Source of the DNA: Nymphaea colorata | Taxonomy: Eukaryota > Streptophyta > Magnoliopsida > Nymphaeales > Nymphaeaceae | Length of the DNA: 64,000 nucleotides | Reading direction: 5' to 3' | NCBI RefSeq assembly: GCF_008831285.2 | Contig: NC_045146.1 | Coordinates: 2,504,001-2,568,000 of the forward strand | Position numbers and translations under genes: made by a program | The notes under the pieces: model-generated | Told to the model about the DNA's origin: nothing | What the model saw: only the letters and a program-made list of their open reading frames with translations | Databases searched by the model: none | Part shown: positions 51,462-61,804 of the stretch, one piece after another | How the letters are laid out: the number at the start of each line of letters is the position of its first letter | Numbering within the stretch: position 1 is the stretch's first letter

Positions 51462-54400
51462 GTATGTACAGTGTGAAATGAATAAAACCAGTCTCATTTT
51501 ATGCCTGGTTTCTCAACTCCCTTCCCCTCCCTGGGATCCACCAATCTTAGGGTGGACCAGATGGTTGTGGAAGGGAGTAAAAGAAAGGACGAAGGAGATA
51601 GAAAAGTGGGTGAGACAGAGAAAGGAGGGTCGGAAAAACTAATTGTAGAAAAGGACTACTTGAACCCATTCCTATATATATGGATATTTATTCAGCCTTT
51701 TGAAGTTGATATATATATATATACCATTTCAGTGCAGGGTGCAGATGAAAATAGGAGGACAAAGTTCCTAATCGTTATCTTGCTTATCCTCGTGTGGCTT
51801 CTGGTTTCTATACAATTTTGTATAGGGTCAGATGTATTAAGATGGAGATCATTCTATGCTACTCATGATAGTGCATGGAGGGCTCATTATAGTGAGGTAT
51901 TTGATCATGGAATTCGAGAAGCTTTATGCTGTCTGGGACGCATAAAATACTTGTAGGTATATGTCTGCTTTCTTCCTGGTTCCTATTGTTCTTATCTTGT
52001 TCAATGATGCTTCCATCTGTCTGCAGAAGCGTGTTGGAGGAGGATGAGGTATATTCTGTGGCAAGATTGTTGGGTGATCTTTTCGCATATCGTGCTGCAG
52101 GCACGGGGCATTTAGAACTTTTGGCAGGTTTTTCTTCCTTGTACCTTTCTTTTCTTAAAAATGTTCATATATAATGTGAATGCTGATGAAGCTTCTGGGC
52201 AGTTAAAGAGTTAATCATGTCTTAAATGTGGGAAAGGACTTTTTATCCGGCTTTTGTTGGTGTGCTTATAGGATTTTATTGTGTGAAAAATTAAACTTAA
52301 AAAATCATCCGTCTTAAGTCAATTTTCACATCCTGCTGAATCTAGTGTTGGCATTAAAGGATTTGGTTAAAAGAAGATCGCTTTTGTAGTGCCACTTTCA
52401 TTGAACAACACTTGAAAGTTGAAACATGTAAATAATTTTGGAGTCAACACTGTCACCTAACAATTGGGGTTAAGAACGACCTTGGAAAGTGTATGGCATA
52501 GTGTGCATTGGTCAGACCAATAGTTAGATGTAAAATAAGACCAACTGTAAATTAAATTTAATCTTGAAAAATGAAAAATCAGAAAAATAGGAAAAATAAA
52601 GAAAAAATATCTTTCTTATGAAGAATAAAAAAAACATGTCCTTTATAAGCATAACAAATTATTGAACTAACAACCATCAGTTTCACATCCATGATAGCAT
52701 GCATCAATTTAAATTTGAAATGAACATTGAACAAATAAACTTGCTAAGTACAGACTGTGCATGTCAAATTATCAATTGTCATCTTCTCTTCAAATTCTAT
52801 GTCATCTCTGTATTCATCATTTTTCATCTTCCTCTTAGAATATAGCAGCAATTCTTCTTTAACCCATGCATCCAGTACATTGAAATGCTCCATGCTTTTT
52901 ATTTTTTCTTGTTTATGTTTTCTTCAGCTGCCTAAATAAGTAAAAAAAAACACGTCATAAAACAAGTATATATTAATGATGAACTTAGAAAACAAGTATA
53001 TATTAGTCTATTGCCTCTGTCTCACTCACATCTCACATATTCTATTGAACTTAAACAAGGTTATTCAACCTATTCCTCTTCTTGGTGTGGATTTGTTGAA
53101 AGAAACTCCAATCCCTTTTTCATCCACTTGCATTGGATGTCTGGCTTTGATGATTTTTAATTGCAAAAGTTTTAGGCCTGGGTGGTCAATTTCAAATGTA
53201 TTCTACTATATATTTGAACATAAATGAAACAATATGGAAAACGAAAAATACACAAAATAGGTATGAAAGTTGAATGACTAATCATTAAATTTTATTACAA
53301 AGTACTTAGATTCATCGTTGACCGGTTCTGGACAAACACATTTCTTCCCATGTCATCTTGTGCATTGTCACATATTTTCATGTTACAATGAATGTCATAT
53401 TGCATATTGGACTTGGGTACGAATGTCTCAATGCGGTTCAATAGCCCTTATTTCTCTGCTCATTTTGCATGTGACTTAGTATCTCACTGCAGGATTAGGA
53501 TATAGTTGGATACTGCATGAAGGATATGATTAAGTGCCCAGTCTACCTCTCGTCTGTAATCTCCCTGATATGCTTACAGTATTTCTTTTCTCCCTTGAAG
53601 TGCTCTCTCATTGTCTCTTTTGTCTATGGATTTAAAAAGTAGGTACCCTGTATTAGGCTTATCATTGAAATCATCTAATCTTAGAACTTTAATCTCGGGA
53701 ATGCTGATATTCAATAGCTTTGCACATGAATGTGGAGTTGCAGCAAATCTAATTTTTGCAGGATGAATAAACTCAGCTGCATGTGTATATTGCCTGATCA
53801 AAGTCAAAGCATCAACTATAGATACAGTTTGTGATTTCCTGACATTGCTGAACAATTTCTTTCATTTCATCCATCTCACTAAGATCTTCAAGCATTAGAG
53901 TATGCAATCAGTAGCATGTAGAGTCCAAAAAAGAAGTCCTAAAACTTTGATGTAACATTGTCTCTGTAGCTCTATAATTAGTTGCATTCTATGATGAACG
54001 GTATAACATTGTCAGGCCTCACTTTTTTTTACATCATCAAAAACACGATATAGTACATCAATAGTTCTTAGAGTATTTGTCAAACTAATAAACTTAAAAA
54101 GTACAATACTTTTAGGAAAATATATAAAAAAGTTTCTCCATTTTCTTACCCTCATCCATCCATCTACTATTACAGTGCACCCTATCTCATTTCATCCTTA
54201 ATTAATTCGAAAATCTTCCCACTTCTTTCAGTCTAATAAAAAATTTTGCCTCTTAACTGATAATAAGAGGGCATATATGCTCATGAAGACAAATATTTTA
54301 AAGCCATCTTTTTTACTGCATTACTTGCCTGTTCTATCAAGTGTTTGGGAGACATTCGGTGTTAATATTTGGATAAGAACATGGGGCAATATGGGATGAA

Positions 54401-57400
54401 AGTTTTCAATGGTCACAAATACATTCTTAACCTGCCATTGGATGCTCTGCTAGAAAACTTGTCACTGCTACTCCTTTTTTTTTCCGACTAGAGCTTCCTC
54501 CTGCTTTTATCACCTTTTTCCCCTTTGCTGAGAAGTAGTCCTTCTGATCTTCCACTAACATCTGTAGATAGCAAATGGGAAGTTCACAATCTCTATCATT
54601 CTGAGTTTCTCAGTGAATGACCATACCTCATTTTTGCATCCTTCATCATTTTCCAATTTTGCTGCTTTTAAACTTTTATTCATTTGTTGGCACTGGATCT
54701 TATAGCTCTGGCTGATCCCTAGGGATGCATTGGGTGACATTCTCATGTCTGCCTCTTAGATGTTGCTTATATTGAGAGATCCTTGCAACAATGTGCAATC
54801 AATTTTTTACAAAAACTACACATTGTTTTCAGCTAATTGTCAACTCGGAAGTCTTGAACAAGGGTGCACCATTGCCATGCAGGGTTGTATGAATCTCTTT
54901 CTCCAAAATACTATAAAGCTACAATAGAAAGGCAAAATTATGTACTTCTCATGGTGGAAAGCATCTCCCTCTTTCTCCAATGCAAGGACAATCTCCTACA
55001 TACACAGCTTTAGATCAAAGTTTTCCTGTTCAAAATGGCAAAAGCACTATCACAGATAGCCCTTAGAACTGAATGTCACTAAGGTGTGGAGGTCTTAAAA
55101 CCCAAAATGAGAAAAAGTGGGTTTGGATCGTCTTTAATTTCTTCAGAGGCCATATCTTATACAACCCTTGTCGCACTGCATCCCATGATACAGCACTGTA
55201 TATTGGATCATAAGGTCCGATGCTGGTATGTTTTATCTCCCGAACTCATAACTTAGGGGGGTCAATGAGAACATAAACCCAATCATTACTTTACATTTCA
55301 TAAGATATGGTATGATGCATACAATACCCCTTACAACTATCTGTCTTTTCACATGCACACATTGTGCGGTTACATGAACATACTCCTGAAGCCTGCTACA
55401 AAAAATGCTATGCCACTGCATACCAGGATTTTGTTTAGAATATTTGCTCTCTACCTGGAAGCTTACATTGACACCTTCGGTGATCCAAAGGAATAACTAA
55501 GCAGACAGTGGATAAATCTGCTCTTAGTTGCAATGGTCCCTCATATACTGCAACATTGTGTGTAAGATTACTTAATTTCTTATGACCATACATCTCTGTT
55601 TTTCAGGCTTATTCATTTTATTTGTTCTCTTTAAGCTACGATCCAACAAATTTCCTGGTTCTTTGGCATATTTGTATTACTATTTTAAGGGGAAATTTTT
55701 TCTAGGACTTGCGCTGCTGCAAAGACGTGGGCGGGCTGCAGTTTCACATGACCAACTTATGGAGGCACCTGTTGATAGAATTCAGGAAGCTGCTGTATAT
55801 CATCAGTTTGCTGAAGCTGCGTACACGGTTTTTCTCTGCAATAGTTAATTATGTTGTAAGTTTGATATGGATTTTATTTCTCACTTTGATGCTTGTGGAT
55901 GTAGGGACCTCTTCTTGATTTTGGAAGAAACCCTGTTCTATTTCCTTGTGCATGGCTGTTCAGACAAGGGATTTTGGCTCCATGGGCCTGTCAAAGGTTG
56001 CTGTTTTATTCATTTAATTGCTGTGCCTGCCGGAAAAATATGTACTGTCTTATATTGTTTTGAAGGAGGACGCTGTTGTGCTGTTATATTACTTTGATTG
56101 ACAATAATGTTTCTAGATGTATCTTTTATTAAAAAAAATTCCTTTGGGCATGTCAGTTACACTTTAATTATGAGTACAATTTTTTTTTTAACTTTTTCTG
56201 TTTGCTTAAATTTTTTCATGTTCACTTTTACATTCAAGACGACCATTGCTTGAAGGTGATAACTGGTGGCGTGGTCATGCAGCGGCATTTCTGAAATTTG
56301 TTGATCTTCCTCCAAGTGGTCTTCGCCGTGGCCGTGTTAGTCAGGTAAGATTACTGTTACTATAAATTTTTAACCTCCAGAGCATTCTTTTCCACTTCTT
56401 TTGGCGCATTGCCATTCTCTTATGGTGGAACAAATACTATATTTTGACAACTTTGGCATTTTTCAGTTCTGGGGTCATACCGATCAATCACCTAAAATAG
56501 ACTTGTCAGAAATTTTGGGGGGGGGGGAGGGGGAGAGGAGGGAATTCTCCTTCTTGTAAAAAAATAATCAGAAGTGGCAGAAACAAACGTGGAAAATTTT
56601 TTTAAAACAGGAAAGTTAAACAAATAGTATGATTTGTGGGATTCATGACTTTCTTGGTGAATAGTTTCTTACATTTCACAATTTTTTCTGATGAAAACAG
56701 ACAATCTTTAATATGAAATTGTAGTAAATTGGAAAACTACAGGTTCATCATTTATTGGGAAGACCATAAAAATTGCTTTGGAATTTGAAAGTTAAAAACT
56801 GATAAAACATTGTTCTATCTGCAGATCCTTGTGACATGGGATATGAGAAAATTCACTTTTACTTTTCTACTTTGTGAAACCTTTCATGACGCTTGGCTCT
56901 TCTAGTTCAAGCTGGAAGTGTCTTTCAGCTTCTGCTTGATGATTGGCACTCGAGTCCTGATTAATGGAAATGTGCTCTATGTTTAACATCGAAGAGCTTA
57001 ATTGCAAACCGATCTGTCAAGTGCTGTGTGCTAAAATTAGAGTTATCGAACTGCACCTGAGGCAAGAGGTTACTCATCCTTCTAGCCTCATTTAATTTTT
57101 CCATTGAGATATGAGAAGCCATGTATATGCACTTCTACTCACTCAAAATTTGCTATATATGTGTTCATTCCAAAAAAAAAAAAAAAAAAAGACCGTGGAA
57201 GACATAAATGTAAACGTGCTTAACCTTGAGGGAGGCAGCAGAAAGATTTCAAAGAAATTTTGCTTATGTATCATTAGTTTTCCTTTCCTTTTCTCAGGTG
57301 AAACGTGAGGCAGCATACTTTGTTGTAGTTTTACATCATTTGAGGTCTGTGGTGATTGCTGTACGAGGAACTGAGACTCCGGAAGACCTTCTGACTGATG

Positions 57401-58721
57401 GCTTGTGCAGGGACTGTATACTTACAGATGAAGACTTGGATGGCCTGATCAAGTATATATCTCTCTCTCACCTAGTTTTTTGTGCACTCTTATATTCAGT
57501 TATCCGTTTTGACATCCTTGTGATAATGCAAGGAGATAGTCTTGAAGTTTAGCAGGCATACATTCTTATTTAAGCATTTCTGTCTTGTTGGGCGAGAACT
57601 CACATTACTACCTGTGCTCCGTGTCTCAGCATTAGTAGTTTTCACTTAAATGTCATAGTTTCCTTTTTCCCAAGATCTAAAAAATCTCTCTCTATCATTA
57701 GATATGGATACATGAATGAAATATTTAGGATCACACCGAGAGTAGGTGTATGTTGTGTAGGACCTATGTCTCTTTTCATTTGTCACTGCATTACCTTTCG
57801 TGAAATCTGGACAAGGCATGACAGGGATGCATTTTTTCAAACAAGGAGCATCATAGACCTTGGAAATAGGAAGAGAATTCATATATATATATATTTGCGA
57901 AGTAAAGCATGAAAATATCCTCTTAAGCAAAAATGCTGTATCAGCAATTCTAGTTCATTCATTAATCCAATCTGGCAACTTAATCATGTTGCAGTCTAAC
58001 GAAAATCAATCCAATCTGGCAACATGGAATAAAAAACATTATGAGAATATGTGCAGAAGTAAACATAAAGGAAAAGCAGAGGATGATAAAAAAGCTAGGA
58101 ACTAATGAACTTTTAGTACCTCTCACAAGAATGTAGAGAAATTAGTTTTCCAAAATACAAACTAAATTGTGTACAGTGTACACTGTACACTTTAAAGATA
58201 TTAAAAAATAATTGAAAAACTTCAAATGTATGATGATACTATTGCAGTTATATCATGATGTTGTTGGGTATATACTACTTAGGAATGTTCTGAGATAACT
58301 GTCAATGCTTTCGAGGCATTTGCAAAAAGACATTGACGACTTGATGGGAAGATAACCAACAGGTACATCATATCATGCTCATTTTGGTTCTCTGAAATAA
58401 CACATGATCATGTGGCTAATTTAGCTTGAAATTTTTATTTATTGCTGTGATAATATGTTAAATGTTTTCTGTTACATGACTAAGACCGTTCCTCATGACA
58501 TCATAGACAACATGCATATGTTCATTGTTTGCTGTATGGTGTTGAATATTCCATCTTTTTCAACTATTTTTGACATTGAATGATGCTTTGCAGTAATGAA
58601 CATCTAATAGTAGATGCCAGGAGACTTGTGCTTTCAACTTACCCCCACTATGGGCACTCTGGAATTGTTGAATCTGCACGAGAGCTGCACATGCAATTGG
58701 ATGGAAAATCTGAAGAAAATG
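44894..58721 (+). CDS. Membrane class 3 lipase, sn1-specific diacylglycerol-lipase type (9 exons, 3' end outside window)
   Basis: Predicted to hydrolyse an acyl chain of diacylglycerol or related lipids at a membrane. Nine in-phase exons: 44894-45271, 48757-48892, 51733-51952, 52027-52127, 55706-55827, 55905-55996, 56239-56344, 57298-57452, 58594-58721 (about 479 residues). The N-terminal part has four hydrophobic segments, about 45-67, 75-97, 137-158 and 183-205, matching the four-span layout of animal DAG lipases. The lipase 3 start is VIAVRGTETPEDLLTD (404-419), followed by YPHYGHSGIVESA. The exon with the catalytic GHSLGG serine was not found; intron 9 is at least 5.3 kb and holds a copia element, so it is probably right of the window. 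The start could also be the ATG at 44963 (MERPP). Family assignment rests on these features, not on a search. Confidence 0.85.
45272..48756. other. Lipase intron 1
   Basis: 3.49 kb. It holds an AT-rich repeat at about 46,270-46,630 with TATCAGCGATATTTTG-type motifs. Open frames such as 46,001-46,228 have no splice context or known motif. Confidence 0.5.
48757..48892 (+). CDS. Lipase gene, exon 2
   Basis: It encodes LKYKRWLWWTRFGMLITLLQ and a third hydrophobic segment. The acceptor is TTGAGCAG and the donor GTAACC; phase 0 in, 1 out. Confidence 0.85.
48893..51732. other. Lipase intron 2
   Basis: 2.84 kb with no recognised coding sequence. It has a CT/TA microsatellite at about 51,412-51,460. 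The open frames at 49,486-49,788 and 50,243-50,482 show no known domain. Confidence 0.5.
51733..51952 (+). CDS. Lipase gene, exon 3
   Basis: It encodes the fourth hydrophobic segment (KFLIVILLILVWLLVSIQF) and then SDVLRWRSFYATHDSAWRA. The acceptor is ATTTCAG (the AG five bases later would break frame) and the donor GTAGGT; phase 1 in, 2 out. Confidence 0.88.
52027..52127 (+). CDS. Lipase gene, exon 4
   Basis: It encodes SVLEEDEVYSVARLLGDLFA and on to TGHLELLAG, a soluble segment. The acceptor is TCTGCAG and the donor GTTTTT; phase 2 in, 1 out. Intron 3 is only 74 bp. Confidence 0.88.
52128..53573. other. Left part of lipase intron 4
   Basis: AT-rich; nothing recognisable, but part of it probably belongs to the hAT relic that starts at 53,574. 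Confidence 0.4.
53574..54746 (-). pseudogene. hAT transposase relic 3 (DUF659 type)
   Basis: Decayed frames on the minus strand carry, in order, a GCTVIVDGWMD segment (near 54,150-54,180; the family has GCTIMSDGWTD), a CIDLMLED-like block (near 53,900) and RQYTHAAEFIHPAKIRFAAT (near 53,740-53,800), which parallels the DUF659 motif before the dimerisation region. Many stops and frame changes. It lies in lipase intron 4, antisense to the gene. Its similarity to the other two hAT relics is at domain level only. Confidence 0.7.
54747..55705. other. Right part of lipase intron 4
   Basis: No gene or transposon end recognised; possibly more of hAT relic 3. Confidence 0.4.
55706..55827 (+). CDS. Lipase gene, exon 5
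   Basis: It encodes LALLQRRGRA through AVYHQFAEAAYT, a helix-rich segment preceding the lipase core. The acceptor is TTCTAG and the donor GTTTTT; phase 1 in, 0 out. Confidence 0.88.
55905..55996 (+). CDS. Lipase gene, exon 6
   Basis: It encodes GPLLDFGRNPVLFPCAWLFR and ILAPWACQ. The acceptor is GATGTAG and the donor GTTGCT; phase 0 in, 2 out. Intron 5 is 77 bp. Confidence 0.88.
56239..56344 (+). CDS. Lipase gene, exon 7
   Basis: It encodes RPLLEGDNWWRGHAAAFLKF and on to LRRGRVSQ. The acceptor is ATTCAAG and the donor GTAAGA; phase 2 in, 0 out. Confidence 0.88.
56345..57297. other. Lipase intron 7
   Basis: 953 bp; contains a G-run cluster (56,517-56,542) and a poly-A run (about 57,172-57,190). 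No coding sequence seen. Confidence 0.6.
56517..56542 (+). other. G-run cluster, potential G-quadruplex on lipase sense strand
   Basis: G11, A, G5, then AGAGGAGGG. Several G-runs of three or more in a short span could fold into a quadruplex in the pre-mRNA. This is inference from composition. Confidence 0.5.
57298..57452 (+). CDS. Lipase gene, exon 8 (start of lipase 3 fold)
   Basis: It encodes VKREAAYFVVVLHHLRSVVI then AVRGTETPEDLLTDGLCRDC, the strand and oxyanion-side loop typical of class 3 lipases. The acceptor is TTCTCAG and the donor GTATAT; phase 0 in, 2 out. Confidence 0.9.
57453..58593. other. Lipase intron 8
   Basis: 1.14 kb; contains a perfect 22-bp palindrome at 58,169-58,190 and a short TA run near 57,882. 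No coding sequence seen. Confidence 0.6.
58594..58721 (+). CDS. Lipase gene, exon 9
   Basis: It encodes NEHLIVDARRLVLSTYPHYG and on to ARELHMQLDGKSEEN. The HYGHSGIVESA region is the helix leading to the catalytic-serine strand. The acceptor is TTTGCAG and the donor GTACAC; phase 2 in, 1 out. It is the last lipase exon found in the window. Confidence 0.88.
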
Positions 58722-60265
58722 GTACACGAATGCTGCTGAATCATCTTGGATAACTTTTTCCATTTTAGTCTCCATTTTTCTGTTTTCATTGTTAGTGTTT
58801 TGTCAAGCAGCCATATTACATGGATGGTAAGAAATGCTTGTGCGGAATGAATGATAGTTACAAATATTATTTTCGGCAATTTTTTGGAATGTCTTGGGAT
58901 TTTTTTCTTCAAGAAGTTCTCTTTAGGAAACCTTGGGAAATTTCAAAAGTGACTTAGAAAGTCTTAAAAATTACGTAAAAATAAAAAATAAGACATAACA
59001 ATGAAACTTTTCCTTATTTTGAGGCACAGTCTCTTTGTTCTCCTTTCTTTCTTTCTTTCCTTTGATCCTTTCTCTTAGGCTTTCTTTCCTTTTCCTTTCT
59101 TTCTTTTCCTTTCTTTTTTTCCTTCATCTCTCTCTCTTTCTTTCCTTCCTTGCTTTTCTTTTTCCTTCTTTCTTTCTTCTTCTTCCTCTGTCATGATCAA
59201 GTGCTTGTTGCTGTTTCCTTAGTCTCTCATGCACACTGTTGCCTGTTGGGCTGCTGAAACTTGAATCTTATTTTTTTTCACTGTGGAAGAGATTTCCTTT
59301 TATTATTGGACTCCTAGTAGCTACCTTCCAACTTCCAAGCCCTTCCTCCCAATTGTCATGGAATCATTGTCACAGATATTATGATACTTCTGGAAATATC
59401 ACAAAAATATCCTCACAGTGCAAGAAAAACAAAAAAAATGTCAAAATATCACGATGGTTTCAAGGTATTCCTAAAAACTATTTCTCATGATATTGTTACA
59501 AAATCGTTGCAATACTTACCATTTTTTGAAAAATCTTTTTTAATGATTTGAAGCCTTTATTGTCTCTTTTTCTCTCTTTTAACATTTAAATTATTTTAAA
59601 TCTACACCAATCCTTTTTGTAAGAAAATTAGTAGAGAACTAACAATAACATAATTATTTCTTTTATTTTTAAAATTTTATAATTTTAAATTTCTGACATT
59701 TTTCTGATGTTTTCCTGAGAAAGACAACTTTCATAGCGAATATCTGCAAACGATCATGCCAATAAGAAAGATCTCAGATAGATGTTTTTTGACGATGATC
59801 TAACACAGTGGTGTTTTTGGATTTCAGATTTGCATTTTAAGAATCATATTGTAAAGTACTTGGTCCTTAGTGTAAAATAAATGTGAATTCCCTCTACAGC
59901 CCATGTCGTGCCTCAACAAATTCTCATGATTCAAAAGCCCTTTAATGAAATTATTTTCTTTTCCTGTCTTTACCATCAACAGATAACACCCCTTTCCTGA
60001 AGCCCTCTATCCTTTCCCTCCATCCCAGCAATGTATACCTGACATAAGATGGAATTAGTGTTCACTTTTATTTTTCCAGGTGAATGTCATAATTATTGAT
60101 CTATAGCTTATACTTCCTTTAATTTGATGAATTTTTATATATCTTACAAATTTAATCTAATGGTGCTATAGCAATTCACGCAAGATCTGAGTCATGGAGT
60201 GCTGCCTTTTGGTCAGTAGGAAGAAACATGGTGAACTTCTTAGGAAGTGGTATATTGGATTGTGG
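58722..60265. other. Start of lipase intron 9
   Basis: It contains a pyrimidine-rich CTTT-type microsatellite (59,035-59,180) and an AT-rich repeat (59,360-59,760). An exon carrying GHSLGG was looked for here and not found. Confidence 0.5.
59035..59180. repeat. Pyrimidine-rich CTTT/CCTTT low-complexity tract
   Basis: Near-uninterrupted TTCTTTCC-type repeats in lipase intron 9. Confidence 0.9.
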
Positions 60266-60387
60266 AAAATATTACTCATTTTATATATATATATATAATT
60301 ATATATATATATATATAATTATATGTATATATATATATATGTATATATAATTATATGTATATATATATATATAATGAGTAATATTTT
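60266..60387. repeat. 122-bp AT palindrome with TA core
   Basis: Perfect 15-bp inverted arms AAAATATTACTCATT (60266-60280) and AATGAGTAATATTTT (60373-60387) enclose near-pure TATATA with ATAATTATA steps. It lies 15 bp before the copia LTR. It could be an AT-rich MITE or a hairpin-forming microsatellite. Confidence 0.9.
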
Positions 60388-60402
60388 ATAATTTATATAT
60401 AT

Positions 60403-60648
60403 TGTTGCAAAAGATGGAGAAAAGAGAGGGAACACAAGAGAAGAGAACTAGAGGGAGAGAGAGAGAGTGAGAACAAACAAAACGTACTTTCATTGGTAAC
60501 CCTAATCTCTTATTTGAAGAGAGGATAGGGGTCGGCTAGTGTCTTTACACAAGAGAGACACAAAAAGATATAAATGACTTAAGAAGACTCTAACTTTTAA
60601 ATAATCAGAAAACTACCACACTTAAATATAAACTTCCTAATTTCAACA
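60403..60648 (-). repeat. 3' LTR of right copia element (246 bp)
   Basis: It is bounded by TGTTG and CAACA, a perfect 5-bp terminal inverted repeat. On the element strand it starts TGTTGAAATTAGGAAG right after the purine tract, and has a CT-rich stretch near its end. The 5-bp flank is TATAT; the other LTR is outside the window. Confidence 0.88.
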
Positions 60649-60660
60649 CTCCCCCTCAAG
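60649..60660 (-). other. Polypurine tract of right copia element
   Basis: On the minus strand CTTGAGGGGGAG directly precedes the LTR start TGTTG, the expected place for the plus-strand primer. Confidence 0.85.
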
Positions 60661-61804
60661 CTGGAGCATAGATATCAATCATGCTCAGTTTGTTACAACA
60701 TCTAGAGAAATCACCAATAGGAAGAGCCTTAGTAAACATATATGCCGCCTGATCTTCAGAAGCTACATGAATTGTAGACACAACACCTCCTTGTATAAGA
60801 TCCCGAATATAATGACAATCGACCTCTATGTGCTTTGTTCTCTCATGAAATACTGGATTATTTGCAATGTAAGTGGCAGCTTTGTTATCACAGTACATTC
60901 TCATAGGAAGAGGAACTTCAATACTCATATTTGTTAGCATAGACTTAACCCAAGTCATCTCAGTAGCCGTTTGAGCCATTGCCCTATATTCAGATTCTGC
61001 AGTTGATCTCGAAACTACATTCTGTTTCTTGCTTCTCCATGATATTAGGTTGCCCCCAACAAAGATACAGAAGCTTGTGGTGGATTTTCTATCATCAATA
61101 AACCCTGCATAGTCAGCATCACTGTAAGCAACAATTTCTAGAGATTCACCTTTCTTGAAAAAAAGGCCCCTGCCCAGAGATGACTTTAAATATTTCAAAA
61201 CCATCAATGCAGCATCCCAATGGATTTTTCTAGGTTTTTCCATAAACTGACTTAGTTTCCCAACAACAAAGCTAATATCTGGTCTAGTCACAGTGACATA
61301 CAGAAGCTTGTCAATAAGAGACCTGTAAGATCGTGAATCTACTAGCTCTGATTGATCACCATGAAGATGAAGACGTGGATTCATCAGAAGATTAGCCGGC
61401 TTGGCTCCTAACATCCCTGTATCCTGCAGTAGGTCAAGTACATATTTCCTCTGAGACAACACTACACCTTTTTTGTTATGAGCAACCTCAATCCCAAGAA
61501 AATATCGCAAGTGACCAAGATCTTTCGTGACAAAGTGCTTCTGAAGGAAAGTCTTTGTGATTGAAATTTCTTGATCACAATCACCTGTCAGGATAATGTC
61601 ATCAACATAAACTACCATAACAACTATATCTTTGGAGGTCTTCTTGATGAATAGAGAATGGTCCAAAGGAGATCTTTCAAATCCACTCTGTGAAACAACC
61701 TCAGATAATTTGTGAAACCACGCTCTAGGACTTTGTTTAAGTCCATAAATTGCCTTCTTCAAATGACACACTTTTCTACACTCCCCCTGTCGCTCGAACC
61801 CTGA
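60656..61804 (-). pseudogene. Copia pol, RT second half and RNase H (after the nested insertion)
   Basis: Open frame with KAIYGLKQSPRAWFHKLSEV, the catalytic YVDDIILTGD, the LSQRKYVLDLL block, the YSDADYAGFIDDRKSTTSF RNase H start, and an end at MFTKALPIGDF plus a short tail. The frame continues artificially into the nested element up to 61,954. The catalytic residues seen are intact. The polyprotein as a whole is disrupted only by the nested element within this window. Confidence 0.9.

Noticed and set aside
51501-51956. 151-codon plus-strand frame taken as one exon
   Set aside because: Its first part is intron read-through with a TA microsatellite; only 51,733-51,952 fits splice sites, phase and lipase-like protein.
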